Shown here: piece by piece, positions 11,615-22,373 of the stretch
Numbering within the stretch: position 1 is the first letter of the stretch
Layout: every line of letters starts with the position of its first letter
DNA from: Allium sativum
Lineage: Eukaryota > Streptophyta > Magnoliopsida > Asparagales > Amaryllidaceae
Direction: 5' to 3'
DNA: 64,000 nt
NCBI GenBank assembly: GCA_030737875.1
Contig: CM060921.1
Coordinates: forward strand, 403,660,192-403,724,191
The notes under the pieces: generated by a model
What the model saw: the letters and a program-made list of their open reading frames with translations, nothing else
The model's database searches: none
Told to the model about the DNA's origin: nothing
Made by a program: the position numbers and the translations under genes

Positions 11615-11818
11615 TCAAAAATAATACCTCATAATTATTTTATCAGACTCCAGCATGCACATAAACTGACTCATCATTGGCCTTTTCTTCGAGTCTGGCT
11701 CGATGCACCTTAGCACTATATGCCGAGCTCTATTGAGAGATCGAGTAGATGATCTCTTTTCTGTGCTTGGACCCCCTAATTCTTCTGATCTTCTATTTCC
11801 TATCATCATCATTGTCCC
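11615..11818 (-). pseudogene. Receptor-like kinase C-terminal exon fragment
   Basis: The minus-strand translation contains IGNRRSEEL, then STRSLNRARHIVLRC and PDSKKRPMMSQFMCMLES. This order matches the end of the kinase domain (subdomains X-XI, with the invariant Arg in KKRP) of a plant receptor-like Ser/Thr kinase subfamily typified by Arabidopsis At2g42960/At3g59110, recognised from knowledge of the family. Only this exon-sized part is present; the catalytic loop, ATP-binding lobe and membrane segment are missing. Reading runs into a stop soon after LES, where the family has an arginine-rich tail. It is a gene fragment, probably carried by the Helitron-like element whose 3' end is at 8783. 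Confidence 0.6.
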
Positions 11819-11994
11819 GCGGACTAAATTGACATGTCATACAATTGTCAACTTCTAATAGGTGCAAAATGACAAGGTCTAAAGTCATGTTGAAAGTTAT
11901 AAAACACAAATGGTGGCACAAAAGATCTGCGCTGTTGGATCCTTTTGTCTTTATATGAAAAGGCGGATTTCATGGTGCAATCCAATGTTGATAT

Positions 11995-12568
11995 TGTTGG
12001 GGTTTTGTGCACCGCGGAAGTTTTGACAAAACACCCAAAAAAAATGAATCTTTTTCACCCAATCACTTGAAGATGAATGTGATTGAATAACAAACAACAA
12101 CACAAAAAAAATATCGGAAATATGAACACACGATATTCCACCCAACCACCCTCTTTATTGATTCACCAAAATATTGTTTATAACCGATCTCAACTATCGT
12201 TAAACAAACACAACTTGAATCAATAACCTTATTGAGAAATAGGTAGAGAATATCTAATGGCTAAACAATTTGAGAAGAAAGATAATGAAGAACAATGGCA
12301 AAATTTTCCACCACATATAATGAAGATATCAACTAGGCCTTTTATAGAGTGAATTGCTTCATACCCAAGTTTCCTTGGCATCCAAGTAACTTGCCACCCA
12401 AAATATCCTCATATATATCAAATATCTATTTGGATAAGCACCAAATAATCCTTTCCTTCACTTTCAAATATCCCATAAAAGTAGCAACAAATATCTCCAC
12501 CAAAAATGGATCCACATAGAAAATTTTTTGCCTACAATTTTGTGATTTGCGTATCACAAATCTCAACA
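11995..12568 (-). repeat. Copia-1 3' LTR
   Basis: 574 bp from TGTTGGGG to CTCAACA in plus coordinates, paired with 14,239-14,814. A minus-strand TATAAAAGGCC box lies at about 12,337-12,346. A weak purine tract (AAGGTGGAG, minus strand) abuts its inner edge at 12,569-12,577. Confidence 0.9.
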
Positions 12569-12728
12569 CTCCACCTTGATACCAAATCACAACATCTCCT
12601 CCACTCAACACTAGCCAACTTAGCTCTCACTTTCAACCTTCTTTTCTCAATTAACATCATTACAAACCTCCACCATCGCCCACTAATGGTGCACCTCCCT
12701 CATCCGTGCACCACACCAATAGCGATCT

Positions 12729-14144
12729 TCAAAAGCGTTTGTAATACCACAAAGACCTCCATCTTGTCTTTGTGGATTTCACAACTCGACATCCGTCTTC
12801 CGCTTGACATGATCTCTTCATCTCCGGGATCCCTCGAGCATCATCGACATCTAGACCCTTGTCGATACCATGATCCTCCACCTTAGGACCATCAGCAGTG
12901 ACCATATTAACCTCTCCACCTTGCTGTGGACTAGGTTCTTCAACCGTCACCCGCCTTCCACTGTTGACCACTGAACCGACCAAATTATATAGGTTTCCCT
13001 CCTCCAAAACTCCTCGCATCATCACACGACCACCCTTCTTCACTCTCAAAACTCCACCTCGAGTCTCATAAGTGCAACCGCGGCGATCTAACTGACCGAG
13101 AGATATGAGGTTATGCGAACAAGTGGGTATGTGCCTCACACCGGCAACTTCTCTCTCCACTCCATCATGCATCCGAAACCTAACAGCTCCAACTCCACAA
13201 ATTGGTAGCTCTACTCCATTGGCCGTCTTTATCATGCCAACACTCTTCTCATACGAAGAAAAACTTTTCACATCTCGACATATGTGAAAACTAGCTCCTG
13301 AATCCATCTTCCAAGGCTCCACAACACTAAATAGGACATCACATGAAGAATCGCCTTCGGTACCTTCAGCAAAGTCTGCCTGTGCCTCATCACTATTATT
13401 ATCACCTTGCGCCTTCTTCTTCTTCATATCTCGTATATATGAATAGCAATCATTGCGCTTGTGGCCTTTCTTACCACAATAATGACAAAAGATAGCACCT
13501 TTCTTCTTCCTTGTATCTTTACCTGAGTCCCTTGCTACCATCGCCTCAGTTTGAACTGATTTCAACTCCGACCCTTTTCTCCTTAGCTCCTCATTCAAAA
13601 GACTGATTCGAACCGTTTCCAAATAGATAGTTCCATTAGCATTGGAATTACTCAATGAAACAACCAGAGTCTCCCAGCTTTCCGAAAGAGAACTCATCAA
13701 CAAAAGAGCCTGCAACTCATCATCAAAATTGACCTTCATGTTTGCCAATTGATTGATGACATCTTGAAACTCGTTCAAATGCTCTACAACAGACTTCTCC
13801 TCATCCAATCGAAGTTGCACCAACTTTCGAACCAGAAAAGCCTTGCTTGTAGCACTCTTTGACTCATACAGCGATACTAATTTGTCCCATAACGCCTTTG
13901 CGGATTCACAACTAGCCACATGGTGGAACACAGAATCATCCAAATATTGGCGAATCAACACAATCGCCTTTTTGTCTATTTTCTTCCACTTTCCCTCATC
14001 CATATTCAAGGGCTTCTCCCCATTTCCATCAATGGGATCATGCAAATCATTGAGATATAGAACGTCCTTCATCTTCGGCTTCCATATACCTCAATTCCTC
14101 CCATTCAAAATAGCCATCTTCGACAACGTCATCATCTCCGGCAT
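12729..14144 (-). pseudogene. Copia-1 Gag with protease-like segment
   Basis: Minus-strand Gag read from an ATG at 14,144. A TGA at 14,091-14,093 stands where the family normally has a Tyr before GIWKPKM; after it the frame is open for 447 codons to 12,729. Order seen: UBN2-type Gag (DVLYLNDLHDP, then LVSLYESKSATSKAFLVRKL), a CCHC zinc knuckle CHYCGKKGHKRNDC, a protease-like site with WKMDSGASFH (usual D-T/S-G-A), and a short pre-integrase-like piece (GVLEEGNLYNLVGSV). It then drifts into about 70 residues without a known domain and stops, so the product is a Gag-protease without Pol. With a single stop codon it is close to intact; translation could also begin at the downstream Met. Confidence 0.75.
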
Positions 14145-14221
14145 CAAAAAATCAATTTTTTTCAAACAAAAAAATCAATTTTTTTTTCAATCCAACAAAC
14201 ACTCCAAGCTATGCGGTGATC

Positions 14222-14238
14222 TGAGCTCTGATACCAAC
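14222..14238 (-). other. Copia-1 primer binding site
   Basis: Minus strand GTTGGTATCAGAGCTCA lies directly inside the 5' LTR. TGGTATCAGAGC is complementary to the 3' end of plant initiator Met tRNA, the usual copia primer. Confidence 0.85.
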
Positions 14239-14814
14239 TGTTGGGGTTTTGTGCGCAGCGGAAGTTTTGACAAAACACCCAAAAACAAAATGAATCTTTT
14301 TCACCCAATCACTTGAAGATGAATGTGATTGAATAACAAACAACAACACAAAAAATATATCGGAAATATGAACACACGATATTCCACCCAACCACCCTCT
14401 TTATTGATTCACCAAAATATTGTTTACAACTGATCTCAACTATCGTTAAACAAACACAACTTGAATCAATAACCTTATTGAGAAATAGGTAGAGAATATC
14501 TAATGGCTAAACAATTTGAGGAGAAAGATAATGATGAACAATGGCAAATTTTTCCACCACATATAATGAAGATATCAACTAGGCCTTTTATAGAGTGAAT
14601 TGCTTCATACCCAAGTTTCCTTGGCATCCAAGTAACTTGCCACCCAAAATATCCTCATATATATCAAATACCTATTTGGATAAGCACCAAATAATCCTTG
14701 CCTTCACTTTCAATTATCCCATAAAAGTAGCAACAAATATCTTCACCAAAAATGGATCCACATAGAAAACTTGTTGCCTACAATTTTGTGATTTGCGTAT
14801 CACAAATCTCAACA
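14239..14814 (-). repeat. Copia-1 5' LTR
   Basis: 576 bp, paired with 11,995-12,568 and differing at a modest number of sites by eye. A minus-strand TATA box (TATAAAAGGCC) lies at about 14,583-14,592. Confidence 0.9.
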
Positions 14815-15840
14815 GTTATACTGCTTTTGTACTATCAAATAGTTACATGTCGTATGCAACATTTTCTTGCCAAAATTCCTTAAACGCATAATCATATATT
14901 GATTACTTCTTTTAAGCTTAAACAAATATTTATGCTTAAACAAATAAAAAAGAAATTATGTTTGTTTTCATAAATTAGTTTATATTTCTTACACTTCTCT
15001 TCATTAAGTTTCTTGATACATAAAATTTTCTACCAATTTTTTTAAATTCGTATTTTATTTGCAGTCTAAACTAATTGTTCAAAAAAGCCATGTGCTGTTC
15101 CTTTTAATATTTTGGATGCTTGCAGTTTTACAGTTCGTTAAGGTTATATTCTCAATTTATAGCTTGGATTATTATCTTAAAATATTTGTTTCTCCTTTAT
15201 AACATAGCTACTAAAGGGATATGGTATACTTCCTTCATTAATTTGGATCTGCACAATTCTATGGAATAAAATAGCTTCAAATCATAAACTGACATGAATC
15301 AATTGTATGATGCCAAACAACATGCCTTATTTCCTTCTTTATTATTTATCAATCAATTCTATTGAATATGCCAAGATTCAAATGGAAACCTTTATAATTT
15401 ATATGAATTAGTTTTATCATGTCAACCCTCTGTTTATTGATTTGCATTATAGTCTTAAAGTTGGCTTCAACAAATTTTTGAAATTAAGCAGATGATAAAG
15501 TTTGGCATTTCATTTACCATACTGCCTAAGTCATTTGATTATGATAATTTTTTAAACTGCTAGATTTATTTACCCAAATATGAATGAGTTTCTTGGAAGT
15601 ATTCTGATATGCCTTTCCTATTTTACATGTGCTATTCAGAAAGATCCTTTATTACTAAATAAAGCTTATTTGTTTACAATTACAGGACATCAAGGTAAAT
15701 TTGACTTCAAGCCAGGCAGTCAAGGACGAAGATCATGCAATAATATTTATACCTAAAAGACTGCATACTATGGAAATATTAAACTCAAAAGTGGTTGTTG
15801 AATTTGTTACAAAACTTGGACAAAAACCCTAAATTAATTT
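14815..15840. other. Anonymous AT-rich spacer
   Basis: No repeat ends found. The only structure of note is an exon-like stretch at its right end (15,686-15,832). Confidence 0.4.
15686..15832 (+). pseudogene. Exon-like open stretch, unidentified
   Basis: An acceptor-like CAATTACAG precedes 48 open codons ending in TAA just before the copia-2 LTR. The translation (starting DIKVNLTSSQ, containing AIIFIPKRLHTMEI) is not of biased composition, but I do not recognise it. Could be a host or captured last exon, or chance. Confidence 0.25.
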
Positions 15841-16526
15841 TGTCGGGTATTCCAACCTATATTTGGCGTAATTTTATGCAGGCATATTTGGCATAATTTT
15901 ATGCAGGCATATTTAGCATATCTTTTTATGCAGGCCATGCTTAATTTATGGATGAGATTTATTGGTTTTGTCTTTTTCCCAGATTTGTTGTGCAAGCATG
16001 CCTTTTGTGCAACAATATCTTTTCTTTTAAAGAAAGACATTTTGGGAGATTACTCACATTTTTTATATGCATATTAAAAGAAAAGAGGGTTAATATAACC
16101 AGATCTGGTCACATAAGGCAGTAGCAGTTTTTGGTCATTTATCATCTTCTTCAAGGTGTTTTGGTCTTCAAGATTGAGCTTTATTCTTGCTCGATTCACC
16201 GTTGGCCTGAAGTGCACACATAGGGTATTCTCTTACACCTTTTTCATCTCTTATAGTTTTTGAATTCCGGTGATTAGAAGTGAATCTTTTGTAAACATTT
16301 TGGGGCTGTTTTCCCTTTTTGGTTTATCAATAAGAGAAGAGGGTAGACTCCTTAAGAGGTCTCGTGGTTTTTACTCTTCACATCGAAGAGGTTTTCCACG
16401 TATAAAATCTTGTGTCTTGCTATATTACTTTCATTATATCTTTTTTATTTGAATGGTGTGTTGATTGATTGTATTGTGTGTGATATTGTGGGTGTAGCTT
16501 GAAGTAACCCCTAATCGATCCTATCA
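15841..16526 (+). repeat. Copia-2 5' LTR
   Basis: 686 bp, TGTCGGG...CCTATCA. Near its start are three units of a 25-bp repeat (core GGCATAATTTTATGCAGG); the 3' LTR has four. No clear TATA box was assigned. Confidence 0.9.
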
Positions 16527-16529
16527 AAT

Positions 16530-16541
16530 TGGTATCAGAGC
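16530..16541 (+). other. Copia-2 primer binding site
   Basis: TGGTATCAGAGC, three bases after the LTR end, complementary to initiator Met tRNA. Confidence 0.9.
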
Positions 16542-16565
16542 TTGAGGTGGGTTATTTATCACACT

Positions 16566-19500
16566 ATGGAGTCGAGCAGTCGTAGCTCAATGATTAAGGT
16601 GACATCAACCAACTATTCTATTTGGAGACCTATGATGGAAGACTTGTTATATTGCAAGGATTTACATGACCCAGTTGAAACCGTCACTAGTTCGAGTGGT
16701 ATTATCTCTAAACCTTCTAAACCCAATAAAATGGAAGAGAATCAATGGATAAAGTTTAAAAGGAAAACTTTAGGAACCATTAGACAATGGGTTGACATTA
16801 GCATTTTTAACCATGTGTCACAAGAGACCGGTCCATATGACTTGTGGAAGAAATTAGAAGGTTTGTATGAGAGGAAAACCGCCCATAACAAAGCTTCATT
16901 GATTAAAAGGCTTGTTAATCTAAAGTTGAAAGGTGGAAAGTCAGTTTCTGAGCATCTTAGTGATTTCCAAGACATTATTAACAAGTTGACAACTATGAAG
17001 ATCATTTTGGTGATGAATTACAAGCTTTGTTCTTATTGAGTTCTTTGCCAGATAGTTGGGAAACTTTAGTTGTGACCATTAGTAATTCAGCTCCAGATGG
17101 TGTGCTATCTTTGGATGTGATCAAAGAAAGCATGTTTAATGAAGAAATTAGAAGAAAGGAGATTGGAGTTGACAATTCACAAGCTCTTGTTGTGGAGAAT
17201 AGAGGAAGAAGCAAGAGCAAAGGACCCAAAGGCCGTGATAACTCAAGAGGAAGATCCAAGTCTAGTGATGAAAAGAATCACTTCATATGCAACTATTGCA
17301 AGAAACCTGGCCATATTAAAAAGTATTGCTTTCGTTGGAAAAGAGAACATGGGAAGAAGAATGATTTTCAGAAAGAAGGCGATGATAAAAATGTTGCAGC
17401 AGTAGCCTCTAAAAGTGATGATGATGTCACTTTAATTTGCGCAACTAGTGAATGTCATCATGTTAGCAGTACAGATTCTGAGTGGCTGGTTGATACAGGT
17501 GCTTCATATCATTGTGTTCCTAAGAGAGACTATTTTTTGAATTATCAAGCATGTGATTTTTGCAGTGTCAAAATGGGTAACCAGGGTTCAACAAGCATAG
17601 TTGGGATTGGCGATATTCATGTGAAGAGTAATGTTGGATGCATGCTTACATTAAAAGGTGTACGTCATATTACGGATTTGCATCTTAATTTGCTTTCAGC
17701 TCATATTCTTGATCAAGAAGGATTTCGTCACACATTTGAGAGTGGCAAGTGGAAATTATCCAAGGGAACCATGACGATTGCAAGAGGCGAGTTGTGTTGT
17801 TCTTTGTACAACTGAATGTTTTGGTGAGCTCAATGCAGTGGAAGAAAAAGATTCTCCTAATTTGTGGCATCGAAGATTAGGACACATGAGTGAAAAGGGT
17901 TTGAAATGTTAAGCAGGTAAATCTCTTATTCCTGTCAATACTACAATTTCTCTTAACCCTTGTGATCATTGCTTAGCAGGAAAACAACATAGAGCTTCTT
18001 TTGCTAAAAAGCAGGCTAAGTTGGAGCTTGTACATTCGGATGTATTTGGTCCTATTGAGGTTGAATCCAATGGTGGCAACAAATATTTTGTCACTTTTAT
18101 TGATGATGCTACTAGAAAGACATGGATTTACATTTTGAAGACCAAAAGCCAAGTGTTTGAAACTTTTCAGAAGTTTCATGTTATGGTGGAAAGGGAGATA
18201 GAAAGCAAGTTGAAGTGCCTTCATTCAGACAATGGTGGAGAGTATACTTCACATGAGTTCAAGAATTATTGTGCGCAATATGGTATTCGACATGAGAAGA
18301 CAGTTCCAGGCACTCCCCAACACAATGGTGTAGCTGAGAGGATGAATAGAACCATTATGGAGAAGGTGCGATGCATGTTGAAGATGTCCGATCTACCAAA
18401 GTCATTTTGGGCTGAAGCAGTGAATACAGCAGTTTATCTTATCAACCATTCTCCATCTATTCCATTGGGGCTTGACATTCCAGAGAGAGCATGGAAGGGA
18501 TGTAATCCTGTATATACACATCTTAGAGTATTTCGATGCAAGGCATACATGCATGTGCCAAAAGACCAAAGATCAAAGCTGGATTCCAAGACTAATCCAT
18601 GTGTTTTTGTTGGGTATGGTGATGAAGAGTATGGGTTTAGGCTATATGATCCAGAAAAAGGAAAGGTAATAAGAAGTAGAGATGTAGTGTTCTTTGAGCA
18701 TGAAAAAGTGCAGAACTTTTGAGTGCAAGGTATCATACTAGCTCAGGTTTTTTTATTGATACTACTGATGTTTCTTTGTCCCCTACTCGTGGTTTTGTTG
18801 AACAGCCAATACAGGTTGATCTTGATGCAACACATGAAGGTGTTAATGATGCACAGCTTGATGGTGCACATTTTGATGATGTTCATGATGATGCTCAACC
18901 AAATGGAGAAGTGGCTTGTGAGCAGGGGGAGCAAATTGCCCCACAAGTGGATGATGCTCAAGTTAGAAGGTCAACCAAAGAACATAAACCATCTACAAGA
19001 TATCCAAGCATAGATTATATCTTAGTTACAGCTGATGGTGAGCCCGTGAGCTTCCAAGAAGTGTTGTCTAGTCGAGACAAGAATCATTGGCTTGAGGCTA
19101 TGAAAGAGGAGATGGATTCTTCGACGAAGAATCAGACTTTTGAGCTAGTGAAACTTCCAAAAGGCAAGAAAGTTTTGAAAAACAAATGGGTTTTCAAGAA
19201 CAAGAAAGATGGTGAGAAGATAGTAAAGCGCAAAGCTAGATTGGTAGTCAAAGGATGCAATCAGAAAAAGGGCATTGATTTTGATGAGATTTTTTCACCA
19301 GTTGTCAAGATGGCTTCTATCAGAACCAATTTGGTTTTAGCAGCAAGTTGTGACCTTGAATTGGAACAACTTGATGTAAAAACCGCATTTTTAAATGGTG
19401 ATTTGCAGGAAGAAATCTACATGGAACAACCTCAAGGATTTGAAGAAAAGGGAAAAGAAAAACTTGTATGCAAGTTGAAGAAGAGTTTTATGGACTTAAG

Positions 19501-20594
19501 CAAGCACCAAGGCAGTGGTATCACAAATTTGATTCATTTATGACAAGCAATGGTTACAGGAGGACTGTTGCAGATCCTTGTGTGTATTTTAGAAAGTTTT
19601 CTGGCGATATCTTCATTATTCTTCTTTTATATGTGGATGACATGTTGGTAGTTGGACAAAACTTAGAATTGATTAACAACTTGAAGAAAGATTTGTCCAA
19701 GTCATTTGACATGAAGGACATGGGTCCTGCAAAGCAAATCTTAGACATGGGGATTGTTCGTGATAGAAAAGCTAGGAAGTTGTGGCTATCTCAAGAAAAA
19801 TATATTGAATGTGTGCTTGAAAGGTTCAATATGAAGCATGCTAAGCCGGTTTGTACACCACTCGCATCTCATTTTAAGCTAAGTAAGAAGGATTGTCCAA
19901 CAACGGAGAAGGAAAAAGCAAGTATGTCTTCTATTCCTTATTCATCTGCAGTTGGTTCATTGATGTATGCTATGGTGTGCACTAGGCCAGATATTGCACA
20001 TTCTGTTGGTTTGGTGAGTAGATACTTATTCAATCCTGGTAAAGTTCATTGGGATGCAGTAAAGTGGATTTTCATATATTTGCTTGTTACTTCTAGATTT
20101 TGCTTATGTTTTAGAGGTATCAAACATGTTCTTGAGGGGTATATAGATGCAGACATGGCTGATGATATTGATAGTAGAAAATCTACCTCAGGTTATGTGT
20201 TCACATTTTCAGGGGGAGCCATTTCTTGGCAATCCAAGTACAAAAGTGTGTGGCTTTATCTACAACCGAGGCAGAGTATATAGCAGTTGTGGAAGCAAGT
20301 AAAGAGATGTTTTGGTTGAAGAGGTTCCTTCAAGAGTTGGGTTTGCAACAAGAAGAGTATATAGTATTCTATGATAGTCAGAGTGCTATGGATTTGAGCA
20401 AGAATTCCATGTATCATTCACGCACTAAGCATATTGATGTTCGGTATCATTGGTTAAGAAATGTGATTGAAGAAAATGTGCTTAAGTTAAAGAAAATTCA
20501 TACAAACAAGAATGATGCTGATATGTTGACTAAAGTGCTTCCAGGAAACAAGCTTGATGTTTGTAGCAAGCTTGTGGGAATGAGTTTCAAATGA
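16566..20594 (+). pseudogene. Copia-2 Gag-Pol polyprotein, frameshifted
   Basis: Start at ATG 16,566, first Met after the primer site. Gag has NYSIWRPMMEDLLY and the zinc knuckle CNYCKKPGHIKKYC; protease WLVDTGASYH; pre-integrase WHRRLGHMSEKG; integrase core with HSDVFG, SDNGGEY and GVAERMN carrying the D, D and E; RT with LLYVDDM near 19,630; RNase H with DADMADD, TTEAEY and YDSQSA. The frame is broken by apparent single-base losses or gains near 17,003, 17,813, 18,718, 19,486 and 20,243, and by a TAA at 17,910. All catalytic motifs remain readable, so the element is complete in length but cannot make one polyprotein as sequenced. The breaks could be mutations or residual assembly errors. 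Confidence 0.9.
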
Positions 20595-20627
20595 AGATTG
20601 AAGCATGCACATCTTCCCCAAGTTGGG

Positions 20628-20641
20628 TTGGAGGGGGAGAT
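20628..20641 (+). other. Copia-2 polypurine tract
   Basis: TTGGAGGGGGAGAT directly before the 3' LTR. Confidence 0.85.
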
Positions 20642-21353
20642 TGTTGGGTATTCCAGCCCATATTTGGCGTAATTTTATGCAGGCATATTTGGCATAATTT
20701 TATGCAGGCATATTTGGCATAATTTTATGCAGACATATTTAGCATATATTTTTATGCAGGTCATGCTTAATTTGTGGGTGAGATTTATTGGTTTTGTCTT
20801 TTTTCCCAGATTTGTTGTGCAAGCATGCCTTTTGTGCAACAATATCTTTTCTTTTCAGGAAAGACATTTTGGGAGATTACTCACATTTTTGGTATACACA
20901 TTAAAAGAAAAGAGGGTTAATATAACCAGATCTGGTCACATAAGGCAGTAGCAGTTTTTGGTCATTTATCATCTTCTCCAAGGTGTTTTGGTCTTCAAGA
21001 TTGTGCTTTATTCTTGCTCGATTCACCGTTGGCCTGAAGTGCACACATAGGGTATTCTCTTACACCTTTTTCATCTCTTATTGTTTTTAGATTCCGGTGA
21101 TTAGAAGCGAATCTTTTGTAAACATTTTGGGGCTGTTTTCCCTTTTTGGTTTATCAATAAGAGAAGAGGGTAGACTCCTTAAGAGGTCTCGTGGCTTTTA
21201 CTCTTCACATCGAAGAGGTTTTCCACGTATAAAATCTTGTGTCTTGCTATTTTACTTTCATTGTATCTTTTTTATTTGATTGGTGTGTTGATTGATTGTC
21301 TTGTGTGTAATATTGTGGGTGTAGCTTGAAGTAATCCCTAATCGATCCTATCA
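20642..21353 (+). repeat. Copia-2 3' LTR
   Basis: 712 bp, same ends as the 5' LTR, with one extra 25-bp unit (four in all) and scattered substitutions. Confidence 0.9.
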
Positions 21354-21501
21354 AATTATATGTATTATACAAGGGGTTGGGTATTTTGAAGGCAGAATGA
21401 TATGAGACTACTTTCTTGAAAGCAAAGGTGAAATGTTTTCCTTTCTATTTCCTTATTACCATTATGGGTCAAATATTCCATCAATTAGTTCTAGTAGTGA
21501 A

Positions 21502-22368
21502 TGTTGGAAATAAATGAGAAGATTGGGAAGAAGAGGTTGAGTGGTATTGGAGAAATATAAGTCCCACATTGTGTGTGGTTTGTGATTATGTCTCCTTATA
21601 TACCAAAGCCCAATATGCTATTTCAAAACAAAAGAAATAAGCACATGAAGCATTGAGTGTATGGGGATATGTAGGCATTAGGCCTTCATAATAAATATTA
21701 AAATGTCATAGATAGGGCCTTGGGCCTTGGGGCTCTTGGGGTCTCCTGATTTCCGTGGGCCGCTAACCCGTTCGGCCTTGTTGCGGTGGGACGGATCTGT
21801 TTTGAACGGAGCGGATGCGCCCGTTTCCTTTCGGCTCTTGGGCTTGCACAGCGAACATGTGCGCCCGTTTCCTTTCGGGCTCAACCGACGCGCCCGCGTC
21901 CGTACGGACGGTCACATCTGCTCAGAAGACATCCCCTGGCCACTATATAAAGCCTTCATGACAGAACAATAAAAACACCGAAAAATTCCCTTCTTTCTGC
22001 TCTGCAAAACTGTTCTTATTTACTGCACTCTTGAGTTCGTGTTGCTCTGCACTTGAAAGCGCTTCAAATTGCGGAGACCGGTCCGTTTTATCTTGAGAGA
22101 CAATTGCTCGATAACCTTCAGCGCCAGTGAGGGAGCAATATTGTTTCAAAGAAACAGATTTACTCTGGACTCAGACGATACTGAAAGGTACTCTTCTCCT
22201 TTTCTGTTTTGCAACGGTTCTGCTCTGTTGCAATTCCGGTCGCGCTTTTCGCCGTTACTAATTCTGAAACAATTCAAATTGGTAACGCTTCTTGACGTGA
22301 CAATTGGATAGTGACAATTAATTGATTGCTACCAGATTCGTATTGCATTTGCATTGTTATGAATAACA
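21502..22368 (+). mobile_element. Solo LTR of an unrelated copia-like family
   Basis: TGTTGGAAATAAATG...GAATAACA, 867 bp, with an exact GTGAA repeat on both sides (21,497-21,501 and 22,369-22,373). It has CACTATATAAAGCC (21,941), a GC-rich block with two copies of GCGCCCGTTTCCTTTCGG just upstream, and a leader-like region after the TATA box. No internal region follows, so it is a recombination product. A short ORF spanning the GC-rich block is not considered a gene. Confidence 0.8.
21941..21955 (+). promoter_or_regulatory. TATA box of solo LTR
   Basis: CACTATATAAAGCCT, in LTR context, with CG-rich repeats upstream and a likely transcript start downstream. Confidence 0.6.
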
Positions 22369-22373
22369 GTGAA

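Larger units (their letters stand above)
8813..11630. other. Probable Helitron body, mostly non-coding
   Basis: Apart from an exon-like piece at 9355-9483 and a microsatellite at 11,063-11,134, no coding region is recognisable. The hairpin end at 8783 and the kinase fragment at 11.6 kb on the same strand suggest this is Helitron interior. That is inference. Confidence 0.35.
11995..14814 (-). mobile_element. Copia-1: gag-only (TR-GAG type) retrotransposon
   Basis: Two near-identical LTRs, both TG...CA, bound 2.82 kb. Flanking pentamers GATAT (11,990-11,994) and GTTAT (14,815-14,819) look like a TSD with one change. The internal part has an initiator-Met tRNA primer site and one minus-strand gag gene, but no integrase, RT or RNase H. 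This fits the TR-GAG class of non-autonomous copia elements, which rely on enzymes from a partner element. Confidence 0.85.
15841..21353 (+). mobile_element. Copia-2: TNT1/Tork-like retrotransposon, near complete
   Basis: 5.5 kb element with LTRs at 15,841-16,526 and 20,642-21,353, a Met-tRNA primer site, a polypurine tract and a gag-pol region with all copia domains in order (Gag, zinc knuckle, protease, integrase, RT, RNase H). Flanking AATTT (15,836-15,840) and AATTA (21,354-21,358) look like a TSD with one change. The integrase and RT sequences resemble the TNT1 (Tork) lineage. The two LTRs differ at roughly 25-30 sites by eye plus one 25-bp unit, so the insertion is not recent. Confidence 0.9.

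Noticed and set aside
12506..12886. 126-codon plus-strand ORF
   Set aside because: Lies antisense to the copia-1 3' LTR and gag; a shadow of the real minus-strand gene.
13843..14316. 157-codon plus-strand ORF
   Set aside because: Antisense to copia-1 gag and crosses into the LTR.
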